Below, one piece after another: positions 23,488-34,424 of a DNA stretch of 64,000 nucleotides (within the stretch, counting starts at the first letter, position 1; the number at the start of each line of letters is the position of its first letter). The notes under the pieces were generated by a model, which made no database searches, was not told where the DNA came from, and saw only the letters and a program-made list of their open reading frames with translations. Source of the DNA: Conus ventricosus (Eukaryota > Mollusca > Gastropoda > Neogastropoda > Conidae). The position numbers and the translations under genes are program-made. The DNA is taken from contig JAFLJL010014739.1 in NCBI GenBank assembly GCA_018398815.1, positions 1-64,000 on the forward strand, written 5' to 3'.

Positions 23488-24390
23488 AAAATGAAAAAAA
23501 TTTTATTCCCCAAAAGGTTTTGGAAGGGGGAATAACAATTAAAAGCTAAGAAAAAACAGCTGGATCAGTGAACAAACAGCAAAAGAAAAGGTTATCTAAA
23601 AAAAAGCGATTTGGCAAAATTTTTTTACCCCGCGCCCAAACGAAATACGAGACCCCCACTTTGTGAAAAACAAAACCGAAAGACACCCCTAAATGGATCT
23701 TCTAATTTACCCCTGAAGAAGGCGAAAAAGATTTAAGTTCGCACCACAGTCATTGACATGGTTCAAAATACAAAGATGGAGCATTAACACAAAAGGTGCT
23801 TCTCTGGTGCTGTTGCCATCAATGATTACCCAAAGAGGCCCCTTAATTATCCTCGCATGATTTAAGTTTTGATGGAAAAGAATTTAAAGGCCAAATGAAT
23901 CAATTTTTTTAAACTAGAGTTACCATTGAAGAGGCATCCAGGATTCACAATCACAGGCTTTTGTCGAAAAAATTTAACAAACGTTAGCTAAAGACTTTTT
24001 TCCTTTTCCAGATACAAGACGATTTACAATTTCGCAACACAGAAAGGGTTTTAAGACTGCCCCCGTTTGCGCGCAAAGAAAAATGAAGAATTTTAAAAAG
24101 GGGTTTAAAACCTCAAGCAATCAAAAGAAAAACAAAAAATGTTGCGAAGGGGGAGTCTTATCCGGGAAAATAATACCCTTTGGATTGAAAGTAAGGTACC
24201 TTTATTTACCGGGGGGGGCAGAAGGGGAACTCGCATCAGGGGGAACAGATCCCTTTGGGGGTTTACCCTATGAAAAAAAAAAATTTTTAAAAAAGAAAAC
24301 CCCGTGTATTATTTCGAGAAATGACACAACAAAACAACCACTCCCAAAGATCTTTTTTGAAAGAAAGAACTGCAGATAATTCGCCGACAC
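23488..24390 (+). pseudogene. Polinton integrase, unit B (noisy)
   Basis: Readable landmarks are an FYPAPKRNTRP block near 23620-23660, an RPLNYPRMI-like block near 23840, and IIPFGLKVRYLYLPGGAEGE at 24170-24229, the C-terminal domain shared with the outer integrase. The D-D-E residues cannot all be read. It converges directly on the polymerase gene, whose 3' end lies about 15 bp away. Confidence 0.7.
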
Positions 24391-24404
24391 AGTTCCGCTT
24401 TAAT

Positions 24405-27400
24405 TAATTTACGGTTCCCAGTGCCCAATTTCATAGGGGAAAAATTGGATTAACAAACACCCCCTTTTTTTGTTTGTTCATCAACGATTCTTTGTTACAA
24501 GTTTGTTTTTGGATCTCATGTAGATTTGATCGCAGTTTTACGTTGTCTTTATGAAAAATCTTATTGCCAAACAAGTTTTTTTAGTTGCATGTGATAGTTT
24601 GATGCCAACACTGCGGGTATTCCCCTTTTCTTTCTTAAAGATTTTTCCTGGCCGAAATACTGTACATTTTTTGACCTTTAACCCACAAATCCTGATCCCT
24701 TTCCGTAATTATCCTTCATCTTTCCTAAAACCTTCTTTTTAGAATTGAATGTAAAAGGGGAATCTTTAGGGTAATCGGTGGTCTACCATCCACTCGCTCC
24801 TTTAGCTACTTCGGTTTCCATGTTTTATAGATGTCTTTATAGGGTTTTTTAAACAAAACTATCTGTATCGTGTAAAGTCTCTGGGGCCAGGTACAGGGCT
24901 TAAAATATCATAAAGAACTCTAACATCAAAAGCTTTGATAATCTAAAACAGTAAACCCAATAATTTCGGTTTGTCTAATTGACTTTTTTTTTTTTTCATC
25001 ATTTTGCCAAAACTGATCATGAACTTTTAAGTCCTGATAATTAGTTTTGAAGTCGCTTAATTGCTTCATTTCCTTTGGGGACCAAAACTGACCCTCTTTT
25101 CCTTTTGCGGATTCTCCCCTTTTTTTCCAAAACGCTTTTGTTTCATTACTTTAAAAAGCTTTTTTTTGAAGATCGTGGATTTAAATTCGAATCGTGTTTT
25201 CTGATGTAGGTTTCATGAAAATGTTCTTGTCAAAAGCAATTATACGTTGAAAGCGCAACTTCAAACCATGTCTTTTAAAATTGTAGAATTTGTAATGACA
25301 GACTAATTTTTTTTTGCCTCGAAGTTAGGGACAAGTTTTTGGGGTTCTGTTTTTTTCCATCTTTTTAAATTTTGCTGTAATGGGTAGTCATTTTGCAGGG
25401 CATGGAGTTCATGAGGATTTCTAAGTCAACTTTTAGAAGAAACCCGCTGTGTAGGCGTCAAAATGCCCAACCCCTTTTTTGCTTTTTTAAAATTATTTGT
25501 ATGCCGCCTTGGGTACATTTAAAGTTGCGTAATGGAATTTATTTCGCCATAGCCCAACCCTACAGATTTTTTGCATCTAAAAACATAAGATGTTTGACCT
25601 TTTACTCGGCATAGTCGTCCCAAATATTTGTTGTTGCTTTACAGTAATGATGCGACGCCATACTAATTTCCCCCACGCAATCCGTTTTCAATCATCTGAA
25701 TCATTGGTTTAAAACCGCAATAAACAATTGTACCCAGTAAACTTTAAGAAAGCATCCCCAACTATCCGGGGGCAGAAATGTAATGCGCGGGATCCAGGGG
25801 TGTAATGTTTATCAGGTCTTTCTATTTTCAAAAGACGTCCGCCAACAAAAATACATCGCCATCAAGTTGAATCTGATATCCCCCCGTTTTACCCCCCAAA
25901 TTCTGCCACGCACTTGACATGCTGGTATCGGAGTCATGATGCCTTTCCCCTAAGACTAGAAAAGAACGCGCCTTTAGGGGAAATGTGTCTTCGTCAAACC
26001 TTTTCCCCAATGTTTATGTACTCTAAGGATAAACGCCCTTTTAACAATTGGGTCAAAATATTCTTCTGTTTTTGGGGGAGGCTTTAAGGACATGGGCCCT
26101 GACTCAAAGACCCCTCAGTGTGCTGAGTCGTAGAAAGAATGTTATTTAAAAGGAAAAACATGTATTTTCTGATGCTGTGCAATGCATGCTACCTGAAGGC
26201 TCGTCCACTGCTTTTATTTAGGGGGGATCGTAACCCCGCAATTAGAAAGAATACAGGCAGCTTCCCCTGTCTTTGGATCAAAAATTTTGTTGAAGATTGC
26301 ATTTGTTATGCCCGCCCTCTGAACTTTCCCCTAAAGTGTCTGGTCTCTTTCTGTCGATTCCTGCGCTGATGAGAGACCCAAACCGCAAAAACCCAAAAAT
26401 GTGTGGCTGAGTCATACTGTTGTTTGGGCTTCGGGGTCATTTTTGATTTCAGTAAGTTTGATATTAGAACATCATTGCGCACTTGCGCAGCGTTCTAAAA
26501 GTTTCTGCGCTTTGGGGCCCCCCCATATAATTTTTGGGTTTGAATGAACGCCCTCCGACCTGACAACGATTTAAAACAAAGAACCCAAAATTTTTGATTA
26601 CTCTTAAAGACGTTTTTCGAAGTTTTTTTTGGCGTGGCCCTTCATAAGGAAAAAAGAGTGTTAAAGTCTGCGTAACAAAAAATGGGGGAATTTTTTCATC
26701 CCTTTCCGTTCTTAAAACTAAAATTTGATCCCGGGTGGGGTGTAATTATTCCGTTTACAGTCCCCGAACTTTTAATGTTTCTTTTTTCGTCGCGGGGTGA
26801 ACGTGGCATTCTTGTTTTAAAATTTTTAAGAATTTTGTTTGTGCCCCCTTTTTGAGTACCCTTTGTTTACTCTTGTTTTTTAAAGTGTAAAGCGGTAGCC
26901 CCGCTGGGGGAAAACATCAGTAGTAAGAACATGATTTTTGTCTGGGTTCGCCAATGTTGGGCTGTTCTTTTGAACTTTAATCGGCAGAGATTTGTTTCCT
27001 CATCCCTGTGTTACATTAACAGTTTATTGGTTTGTTTTTTTCTTTAAACCCAAACAATTTGGGGCTACACTAACGGAAAGGACACCCCACAAAGTTAAGA
27101 CTTGATGAAGGACGAAGTTAGAACTCTCTCGCGTTTTTTTCGGGGGTTAAAACAGCCTTTCGAGAAACACACCCCAAAAAAACCCCTTTGTTGTCTGAAT
27201 TCTTTATGTTTAGAAATGCTCTTTTCGCTACCAACTCTCGAGCAGTGGAATGTAAGACTTGCCAACAATCGGCGCATACTTAGCCTGTTTTAATCTAATC
27301 TCTAAAACTTCGCCCTCTGACCAACCAGAGCCTCTCATTTTGGCTTCTTCAGCGGCAGCGTCAAACTGTGCAAGCAGTTCGTCTGCCCAACCGGGTGTTA

Positions 27401-27678
27401 AGTCGTTATGAGAAAGAATAGTCTGTTGTTTAGTTGAGACCCAGACTTCTAGATTTTCTTCATTTATTGTTATATAGTCGATTAAAACAGCTAACATTAC
27501 TTTAACTGGCGGGTCTATTGTAGTTTACTTGGAACTTGAGAATAGCATGTACAACGCTTGCCTGTACGTTTGTTGGGTCAATGACTTCTAAATCAATATC
27601 ATTCAGTGCTCTTGATAAACGCTCTCTCTCAAGCATTCCTTCAAAAAATTCGTCTTGCCCTTCATATATCTTAGCCAT
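24405..27678 (-). pseudogene. Protein-primed DNA polymerase B, unit B
   Basis: The first 150 codons (27678-27228) are clean: the start MAKIYEGQDEFFEGMLERE at 27678 is followed, after a frame change near 27500, by EVWVSTKQQTILSHNDLTPG, matching EVWVSTKQKEVISYHDFNSN of the outer polymerase. The rest lies in noisy sequence but aligns along its length with 44463-47238 and 39305-39703. A noisy version of the Gypsy-2 target site, without insertion, is at 24783-24787. Family role: replicates Polinton DNA using a terminal protein primer, with an N-terminal proofreading exonuclease. Confidence 0.8.
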
Positions 27679-27827
27679 GTTGAGCTTCTTTTCTAACTCA
27701 AATATTTATTTAAATTAAAAAAAATAATTAATCAGAATCATATCAACGGTCTTTTTGTGCTTGGACTCATAAAACTAAAGTATAAACACCCTTCGGTGTT
27801 GTTACTGTGAGCTGTTTAGAACAGAGT

Positions 27828-28429
27828 TTAAATTGTCTCGTTTACTTTTTTTAAGCATTCCTTTTTTATCTGCTCGGCGTCTGGCTGTTGAGAAAAACTT
27901 GTCCTTGCCTTTCTTTGAAGATCAACCTTTTGTCTTTTGTAGTCATCAAAATCGGCCTGTAAACGATTAAATTCTTCATCCGTGATGTTTGAGTCAACTA
28001 GCGCTTTATTTATTGTCAGTTTAAACGAACTAAGTTTAGCCGTTATTAGTTGAACCATAGCTGTGTGCTTTTGGAGTTTAGTTTTAATTTTTTGCCAGCC
28101 GCACTTACAGCTATTGAACACAGGCCGAGAGCTAAAGGGCAAACCTCCAAGAGGTAAAGCTGCGGGTGCGCCTATGCCCGTTGCTAAGAGACCAACACTC
28201 GTTCCTGCTGATAGAGCACTTATAGTCGATGCTCCAGTATTAACATAAGTAACAGCATTACAGGCAGCAGAATACCTTCGTTTGGTTTTGCTGTATTTTG
28301 AAAGGTCTTGCTCTAGTACTTGCTGCATTTGCGTAATGTTTGTTAATCTGAAGGTTTTTATGCTAGGATTTTTACTATCTCTTCTCTTGGCGGCGCTGTA
28401 GGCACATTTGGATAAACCTGAACAGACAT
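27828..28429 (-). pseudogene. fam-4 Gly/Ala-rich hydrophobic protein (inner)
   Basis: The start is taken at 28429 (MSVQVYPNVP), just after the capsid gene, rather than the upstream methionine at 28517, which reads capsid C-terminal sequence. One frameshift near 28380 joins this start to the long frame. Features are an N-terminal charged helical region (QMQQVLEQDLSKYSKTKRRY), a small-residue hydrophobic segment STISALSAGTSVGLLATGIG, a helical region TKLQKHTAMVQLITAKLSS, and an acidic/basic C-terminus. The family is common in invertebrate Polintons next to the capsid gene (established knowledge), function unknown. The glycine-rich segment suggests membrane insertion (inference). A second family member is at 35672-36220. 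Confidence 0.7.
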
Positions 28430-28439
28430 GCTTTTTATA

Positions 28440-29724
28440 AAATAAAAATAATTTGTATAGTACATATTTTAATCTGTTTTCTCTAATATTCAGCTGCGCA
28501 TTATATAATAAAAACAAATGTACATTAAGCGGTTTATCGGCTTCTTCTTCTTTATCAATTTGAATGTTTATTACGTCTCTTCACAGTTCTCCCGCTTCCA
28601 TACAAACTGATTATCCTCCGTTGACCTTTAGGTCAACCCATAAACCGTATTTTGTTGTTAAATAATCATCAAGCCTAACATTGTGAAGATGTAAATCTTT
28701 AGACACAAGGTCTGCTGTTAGACTTCTACCCCTCCCACCCCCAAACAATTTCTTATTTCGTCAAAATGATGATAAGGTCTAAGCCCGCTAGCGTAGATTT
28801 GGTTAGGACTACCATCAATTGTACATTGCACTTTCGTTATTTTAGGATTAAAAAACTTTTCACTTGCTCTTTTGAACGGTTCTTCATCTTCACACAGCAA
28901 TAAAATACCTTTAAGCGATCTTGCAGCGACGCTTAAAACTAAATTCCATATAGTGTCTGCCCTGCTTCTGGGATATGTTGTATGATGAATCACTCTTTTC
29001 GAATATATTGCTAATTTTCTCTGATATTGTTGCTCAATCAGCTCTGCTAAGTAAGGGTTGCTAACAACGTCAAACTCTAACGAGATGTCAGAAATGCTGT
29101 ACTTTGCTTCGGTGTCTGATGATCTGATAACACGTTGTATTCATTAAAAGTTAGTTCGTATGACAATCTGTCTTTTAATGCTCCTTGAAAGTATGGTGCA
29201 TGCGCTTTTAACAACTCAAAATCTAAGGGAATGGAAAAGCGATTTCCATACGCAAACTTTACAGCAACATACTTTTTGCCGTCTTTAGTATCTTCGGCGC
29301 TATTCTATGTTTAGCGCTTCTTCATTTTCGATTCCTTGAAACGCAAGATCGGCCCTTTCATTCCCGGTTAGCCATAGATCAGAATAGGTTAAAAATATGT
29401 CTGCATTGTGTAAGAGAAAATATTTTTCTTGCCCCTCAAGTTTATAGAAATTTTCTTAACGATTGCCCGCCCCAGATTCTGTACAACTGTCCTGTTTGGG
29501 TCTGTTGTTGAAGCGAGTTCTATTTTGAAAGTAAGACGTGCAGAGCCTGGCACAATCACTTCATCCGCTCCTAGGTCTGGAAATTTGACAGTAAGAATTT
29601 GATCTGCATCAATAGTAGATGGATTATTTGGAACAGTAATATTCCGCTTATTTCCCTTCACGCCATTGGGTTCTTTCAGTTTTCTATGCGGGTCAAGAAT
29701 CGAGCCATGTGCTTGTTGTGACAT
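28440..29724 (-). pseudogene. Polinton major capsid protein (inner)
   Basis: The start at 29724 (MSQQAHGSILDPHRKL) follows the divergent fam-2 start by 36 bp. Readable blocks in order are DADQILTVKFPDLGADEVIV and TVVQNLGRAIVKKISINLRG (N-terminal jelly-roll region), SDISLEFDVVSNPYLAELIE near 29080, then the open stretch 28718-28993 with SRADTIWNLVLSVAARSLKG and NPKITKVQCTIDGSPNQIYA, and a C-terminal FLLYNAQLNIRENR near 28490. At least four frame changes break it. The pattern is that of the double jelly-roll capsid protein of Polintons/adintoviruses, forming trimeric capsomers (established knowledge). The breaks may be residual sequencing indels or real decay. Confidence 0.8.
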
Positions 29725-29760
29725 TTTTATAAAGCAAAATAAAAGTTAATTATTTAAAAC

Positions 29761-30966
29761 ATGGCAAGAATTGAAGCTGAAGAAGATTATGATGTTTTTG
29801 ATCCTGGAGACGACATGAGTGAAATGATCCCTTTGACACAGCATCGCTCAACGCTCTCATTGCGGCGTGAATTAACAGAAAGTTAAGGCAAATCATTGTA
29901 CCAAAGTTTAGGCCAAGAACCTCCCGAATTTATAGACCTAATGATTTTGAATTAAAAAATGACCATTTGTTTGTGAAAACGATCAAGGAGAACTTGTTCA
30001 GCTTACCAACTAAAAAGACCCATCAAAGTTTTTAGCCGTGGGTTCAATTAGAAATAGACTCCCTGCGAGCGTACAAAATCGCCTTGGCATTGCTAGACCA
30101 AAAATTAGATAGGATGCAGTTGCTAAACTTCAAAACACACTGCAAGAACTCCCGACAGATAACCAAATGCAAAACATGGAACTTAAAGAATTAAATCAAT
30201 CAGCAGGTGAATTAATAAATGTAATAGAAGCAGAATCCAGTTTTTCAGAAGAAACAGCGTTAAAGACTATACACGACTCACCGCTACCCATGCGAGAACT
30301 AACGGCCCTTGATCATGCTTTAAGAACCATCAGAGGCGATTAACAAACAATTTAGCAAAACTAGGTGAACTAGATGGGCATATAAAAAGAGAAAAAGAAA
30401 AACTCGTTGAGGCTGATGACGCCAACTTAGGGCCTGATATTAAAGAAAGAATAACCCAAAGACTAAAAGATCTTGAACAAGAGAGATCAGCAAGACTAGA
30501 AGTGACGACTACTAACCGAGACCTATTACGAACTCAAGTGAATAGAATAAGAGAAACTATCCGAAAAATTTTATATGAAGACACAACGCTAGCAGAAAGA
30601 ATAAGAACACTGTTTAGAGAGCAAGTGTCACATTAGCAAGCGTTATAGCAGCCTTAGGATTTGCAATAAGCACACTGGTGTTGGCTATTACAGGCGGCGG
30701 TGGAGGCCAAAGTCCAGCGCCTCCATCGCCATCACCTCCATCTCCGCCTGATAAATCATGGGTAAAAAAACAGCTTGATCATCTTGCGGGTTTATTAAAA
30801 AAATTAGCTAGTAAAGCCGTGGACGCTTTACCAGGAATATTGGGGAGTATTGTCAGCTGGCTTTTGTCTACTGCAAGCAAAGTAGTTGGCTTTATGGCCG
30901 AGCAACTTATGGACATTAGTTCTCGTAATAGTTGGGTTACTATTTAGTAAGATAAAGACCAAGTAA
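29761..30966 (+). pseudogene. fam-2 coiled-coil/membrane virion protein (inner)
   Basis: Starts MARIEAEEDYDVFDPGDDMS at 29761, an acidic N-terminus. A long charged helical region includes LTNNLAKLGELDGHIKREKE and a coiled-coil segment ITQRLKDLEQERSARLEVTT near 30450-30520. After a frameshift near 30635 come a hydrophobic segment, a proline-rich linker (30713-30750), an amphipathic helix (HLAGLLKKLASKAVDALPGI) and a C-terminal hydrophobic stretch. Several earlier frame changes exist around 29885-30350. The family is widespread in Polintons of corals and molluscs. By position next to the capsid gene it may be a minor capsid or membrane-active protein (inference). Its 3' end overlaps the convergent fam-1 gene by about 27 bp. 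Confidence 0.7.
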
Positions 30967-32144
30967 TCCTATGCCAGTTAATCCAAGAACAAGCGCTGTC
31001 TTTTCATATTCATGGTCATCGCGAACAGAGTCCGCGAGCTTTGCTGAGTCTTCAATGGCCTTCGGGCTTTGGCCTTGGGGTTGGATGACTTATTCTTGGG
31101 TGTTTGTTTACTGCTTGCAATATTACGGGCTCAGAATTTATGTCGTTTTTCCGACTTTCTGTTCATTGCCTGCCACAAGGATTTCATTGTTGTAGTTCAT
31201 TATTTTTTCCTATCTGGAGTCTGAGGTCAGAAGGCAGCATGTATAAACCAGTGCCAACACAAAGTCTACTTTCGATCTTGCGTATTGTAAAACATGTTGG
31301 TACCTTTTAATACTTGAAGGTAAATCAACTGTAGAATTAATGGCGTCCTCTAAATTTGCTAAGTATTGTTTTTGTGCATCAAAGCCAGTAGAAGGATCAG
31401 TTTGCTCGATCTCGTTTGTGCTTGCGAGCCTAGCAAACACCAAACGTAAGTACGAACAGAGTCGTTTATTCGTTCTATTCCCGCTTTAGTTAGGCCCTTA
31501 GAAGTGTCTAAGATAAATGTTGTCCATGCTGTTTTATGCTCTTGCTCTATGGACCCTAGGTGAACAGTTGTGCCTGAAGAGAAAGATGTGTAAGGAGGAT
31601 TCCAGTCATACTTATACTTCTGTGCACGCCCCAAAAATAAGGGGTGCCTAGACCATGATTAAGATCCAACTTTTGTCTAAAGTCTGTCTTGGCCTTAATA
31701 TTGAATTCGTTACAGATCCTTTCAAAAGCCTTCATGTCTATTCTGTTGCTGAATGGATTAAACGTTTGTCATTTGGCAATGGCGCTTGCAGTTCAGTCAA
31801 AATACCCTGAAGGTGTAATAAAAATGAAATCTGTACACTGACCTCACCAAAGGATCAGGATGATTTAAGTGTTTCAGCATACGACACTCCACAACCAGTT
31901 GATGCACAAAACACAGCAAAGTTTAACTGGTTCTGATAAAACTGCATCGGATGACTAAACCAAACTTTGGGGATGTGGTCGTTTTTAATAGGAGGGTTAA
32001 GATAGCTCTTCAATGGAGTACCCACCTTTTTATGAAAAGAGGCAGTCTGGGTCACAGCAATGTCAAGAGTATCAGTTGCTATATTTTTAAGATTGTAGTG
32101 CGCCCAACAGAATATTTTGCATCAGTATATTTGAATGCACTCAT
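30940..32144 (-). pseudogene. fam-1 conserved Polinton protein (inner)
   Basis: Start MSAFKYTDAKYSV at 32144. A frame change near 32080 leads into PMQFYQNQLNFAVFCASTGC (31920-31985). Later blocks are STFILDTSKGLTK-like text and SVRTYVWCLLGSQAQTR (31440-31530), GFDAQKQYLANLEDAINSTV (31330-31390) and LPSSIKRYQHVLQYARSK. A C-terminal hydrophobic helix ending LGLYLTK stops at 30940. Two or more frameshifts break it (near 31200-31250 and 31440). The family recurs in invertebrate Polintons without assigned function. The C-terminal helix and its place among structural genes suggest a virion protein (inference). Confidence 0.65.
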
Positions 32145-32164
32145 TTTTTAATTGTTTTAAAAAA

Positions 32165-32845
32165 TTTTTTGTAACAATAACAACCCAAGACCGTCCTTCG
32201 TTTTTAGAACATGCTATTGATAACAAATGGGGGGCCAAAACGGTTGCGCTTCATGAAATATTTTACAAAGTCGTATGGTTTAATATAAGTGATCCAGGAA
32301 GAATAATAAGATTCAAAAAATTGATAATGCAGGAACATTAGTTACCCAGTTAACAATAGCTGATGGTTATTACGGGTTTTGCTCACTAAAAGAAGCAATG
32401 AGTAACTTCGACATTACTCTCAAACTTAACAATGCGAATCTAAAAACAATGTTAACCTTCAAGCCTGAAGAAGAAGTAGGTTACTATTTTGATAAAGAGC
32501 TAGCTAAAATGTTAGGCTTTACAGCTAACAATTATATATTTAGAGTTACACCAACCAAAACTACTTATGAGGGGAAAGTCCGCTCGATCTTGCATTACAT
32601 TCATTACTCTATGTTCATTTGGATGAGCTGAGCACTGATGAAAACTTATATGACGGAAGGCCCTCAACTGTTTTAAGAGCTCTTCCATCAGGAAAGCTGC
32701 ATATTGCGATTATGAAATTATACAATTCCCTAATTTACAGTTTAAAAAATTAGTTTGTGGGAGGGTCGGATCATTTAATATAAAAATCAAAGACAAAGCG
32801 GGGAAAGTTGTGAATGTGATAACCTACACATTGTTTTGGAAATAA
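32165..32845 (+). pseudogene. Penton-like minor capsid protein candidate (inner)
   Basis: The frame opening with ITTQDRPSFLEHAIDNKWGA runs to 32341, and the next block at 32398-32631 contains KPEEEVGYYFDKELAKMLGF, followed by NLYDGRPSTVLRALPSGK near 32645-32700. The gene ends NVITYTLFWK at 32845. The start codon is uncertain; the nearest methionine (32135) overlaps the divergent fam-1 start. The LAKMLGF block followed by a short strand-rich C-terminal half resembles the single jelly-roll penton-like proteins of Polintons (family knowledge, applied by inference). At least three frame changes. It is followed by fam-3 after 21 bp. Confidence 0.5.
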
Positions 32846-32866
32846 AATAATAAGTTGTTCTAAAAA

Positions 32867-33752
32867 ATGTCGCGTGGGCCAGAAGAACCAGGAGTTACAT
32901 TAGCGCCTGTGAGGTGTATAACTTTAGAATTAAAAGACCTTGCAGACGTTGCGGACTTTGAACAAAACGGTGAGATAGGCGCTTTGTATGGTTTTGAGTA
33001 CACTAAAGATGGTGATTATAAACGCAAAGAGGTTGGCGACAGCAAAAAGTTTCCTAAACTAGAACAACTGCGCAATCTAGAGGCAAATAATGTTGGCCAG
33101 TATGAATATAAAATAGTTCGAAAACCTGACCTCAAATGGCACTTAGAACCATATTTAGAATGGGACATAAAATTTGAATTCATAAGCCCATTTACATATT
33201 TTAGCCGTCAAAAAAGTTTCAGAAAAGCATTCAAAATCTGGCCCTTTACATGTAAGCCTTATGCCGGACGACATAGTCGGAAAGAAATTGAAATAACGCC
33301 GTATGGGAAAAAGCAGTACATCCTCCACAGAAAAAAACAGTTGTAAAAAAAGCTTCTACAAAATTACAGTTCTTTCCAAGCAGAAAATTAGGAGACACGT
33401 TCACAATGATATTGAAATTTCTTTTCTTTAAAGATGTGGAAGGGATGGGGTTGTGGGCGTTAGTGATGACCTTATAAAAGGAATTAATATTAGCTGGCAA
33501 ACCTTAGACGTTAAACGCCTTAACGTTGTTGTCGTCGTTCTTCACAATGGCGAGGATATTAAGATCATAACAACAAGCAACAAAATCAATGTTGACTTAA
33601 ATAGAAACAATCTTACAGAACTAAATTGGATTAATCTTACCCATTTAGGCCTCGTAGGGTTTTATTATACTGAACAAGTTTTGACGGAGAGTATGATAAA
33701 AATAATAACTGGATTAAAATTAAATTCTGTTATAAAACTATGGAGCAGTTAA
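32867..33752 (+). pseudogene. fam-3 LYGFEY-type Polinton protein (inner)
   Basis: Begins MSRGPEEPGVTLAPVRCITL at 32867 with 159 clean codons to 33346, then shifts frame (33345-33455) and continues to 33752. Landmarks are EIGALYGFEYTKDGDYKRK, VGQYEYKIVRKPDLKWHLEP, SPFTYFSRQKSFRKAF and a C-terminal strand-rich half with DDLIKGINISW. No catalytic motif or membrane segment was seen. The outer Polinton has a homologue split across 5941-6120 and 35001-35648. It overlaps the ATPase start by 13 bp, suggesting co-expression. Unknown function, possibly structural given neighbours. Confidence 0.7.
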
Positions 33753-34386
33753 ACTTTATGATAAAATCCCCTCATTGTTCAATGATTTGTGGGCAGACTG
33801 GTTGTGGAAAAACAATATTTGTCCTAGACTTATTACAACAGTTATCGCTATAATTTTGATCATATTGTGATTTTCTGTCCAACACTTAAAAGAAACAAAG
33901 CATATCATGATAGAAGTTTATATGGACAGACAATGACGTATATTTAGTTAATCCTAGCACTAAAACTGGAGTGAGTGTTTAGAATACTTTTATAAAGTGT
34001 TTGAAGGAACGCAGACACTCTTTAATTATAGATGACTGTTCGGCAGAAAAAAGATATAGTAAAAGAGAAACACTTTGTCAAAGCTGGCTTTCAGCGGAAG
34101 ACATGATGGGATAAGTGTGTGGATTTTATGCCAGAAATATAACTCGGTTTTAAAAGACTTTAGAGAACAGTTACAGACTGTAGTTTTATTTCACATGAAA
34201 GACAAAGACTCATTTGAAGAATGTTTGCGCGAAAATGATGTTATTGAAAACGATCAAGAAAAACATAGGATTAAACAAAAACTAAAATCTGAAAAGTATT
34301 AGTAAATTAGTATTAAAAACGGATAACCCTACACAGTATGTCTGTTTGTAGATAATCGTTATTTTTTGGTTATTGAAGTCTTACTT
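33740..34386 (+). pseudogene. Packaging ATPase (A32/FtsK-HerA type), inner
   Basis: Start MEQLNFMIKSPHCSM at 33740. Walker A GQTGCGKT at 33791-33814 is intact, followed by the hydrophobic strand FVLDLLQQ. After frame changes near 33845 and 33930-34010, Walker B LIIDDCSAE lies at 34021-34047, and an AFSGRHDGISVWIL-type block near 34085-34130 with Q and R residues is the region of the sensor/arginine finger. A lysine-rich C-terminus follows. This is the family that packages DNA into Polinton and related capsids. The similarity to ATPases runs to about 34386, where Gypsy-1 leader sequence begins. No inverted end repeat follows. Confidence 0.8.
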
Positions 34387-34424
34387 GTCAGAGAACAGGA
34401 AAAGGCGGCTTTTAGGCCACTTTC

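Larger units (their letters stand above)
20340..28480 (+). repeat. Unit B, direct duplicate of 11490-19440
   Basis: Same content and order as unit A, but it continues without a break into the capsid gene, so it is the copy attached to the rest of the inner Polinton. Base quality improves abruptly near 27200, inside the polymerase gene. Confidence 0.85.
11490..34386. mobile_element. Inner Polinton, with duplicated left part (units A and B)
   Basis: Gene order in unit B is end repeats, fam-5 (-), fam-7 (+), fam-6 (+), integrase (+), polymerase B (-), fam-4 (-), capsid (-), fam-2 (+), fam-1 (-), penton-like (+), fam-3 (+), ATPase (+). Unit A repeats only the part from the end repeats to fam-4. 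No inverted end repeat is visible to the right of the ATPase; the G-rich complement of its C-rich tract is absent. The inner element is therefore one-ended as assembled. It differs from the outer Polinton by a moved and inverted integrase block. Confidence 0.7.

Noticed and set aside
1000..27200. Interpretation as an ancient, naturally decayed Polinton graveyard
   Set aside because: The changes are dominated by homopolymer stretching and stop abruptly within a gene near 27200, which fits technical noise better than decay; decay of some genes cannot be excluded.
28430..28517. Upstream start for the fam-4 gene
   Set aside because: This stretch encodes the capsid C-terminal block FLLYNAQLNIRENR in the same frame; the fam-4 start is better placed at 28429.
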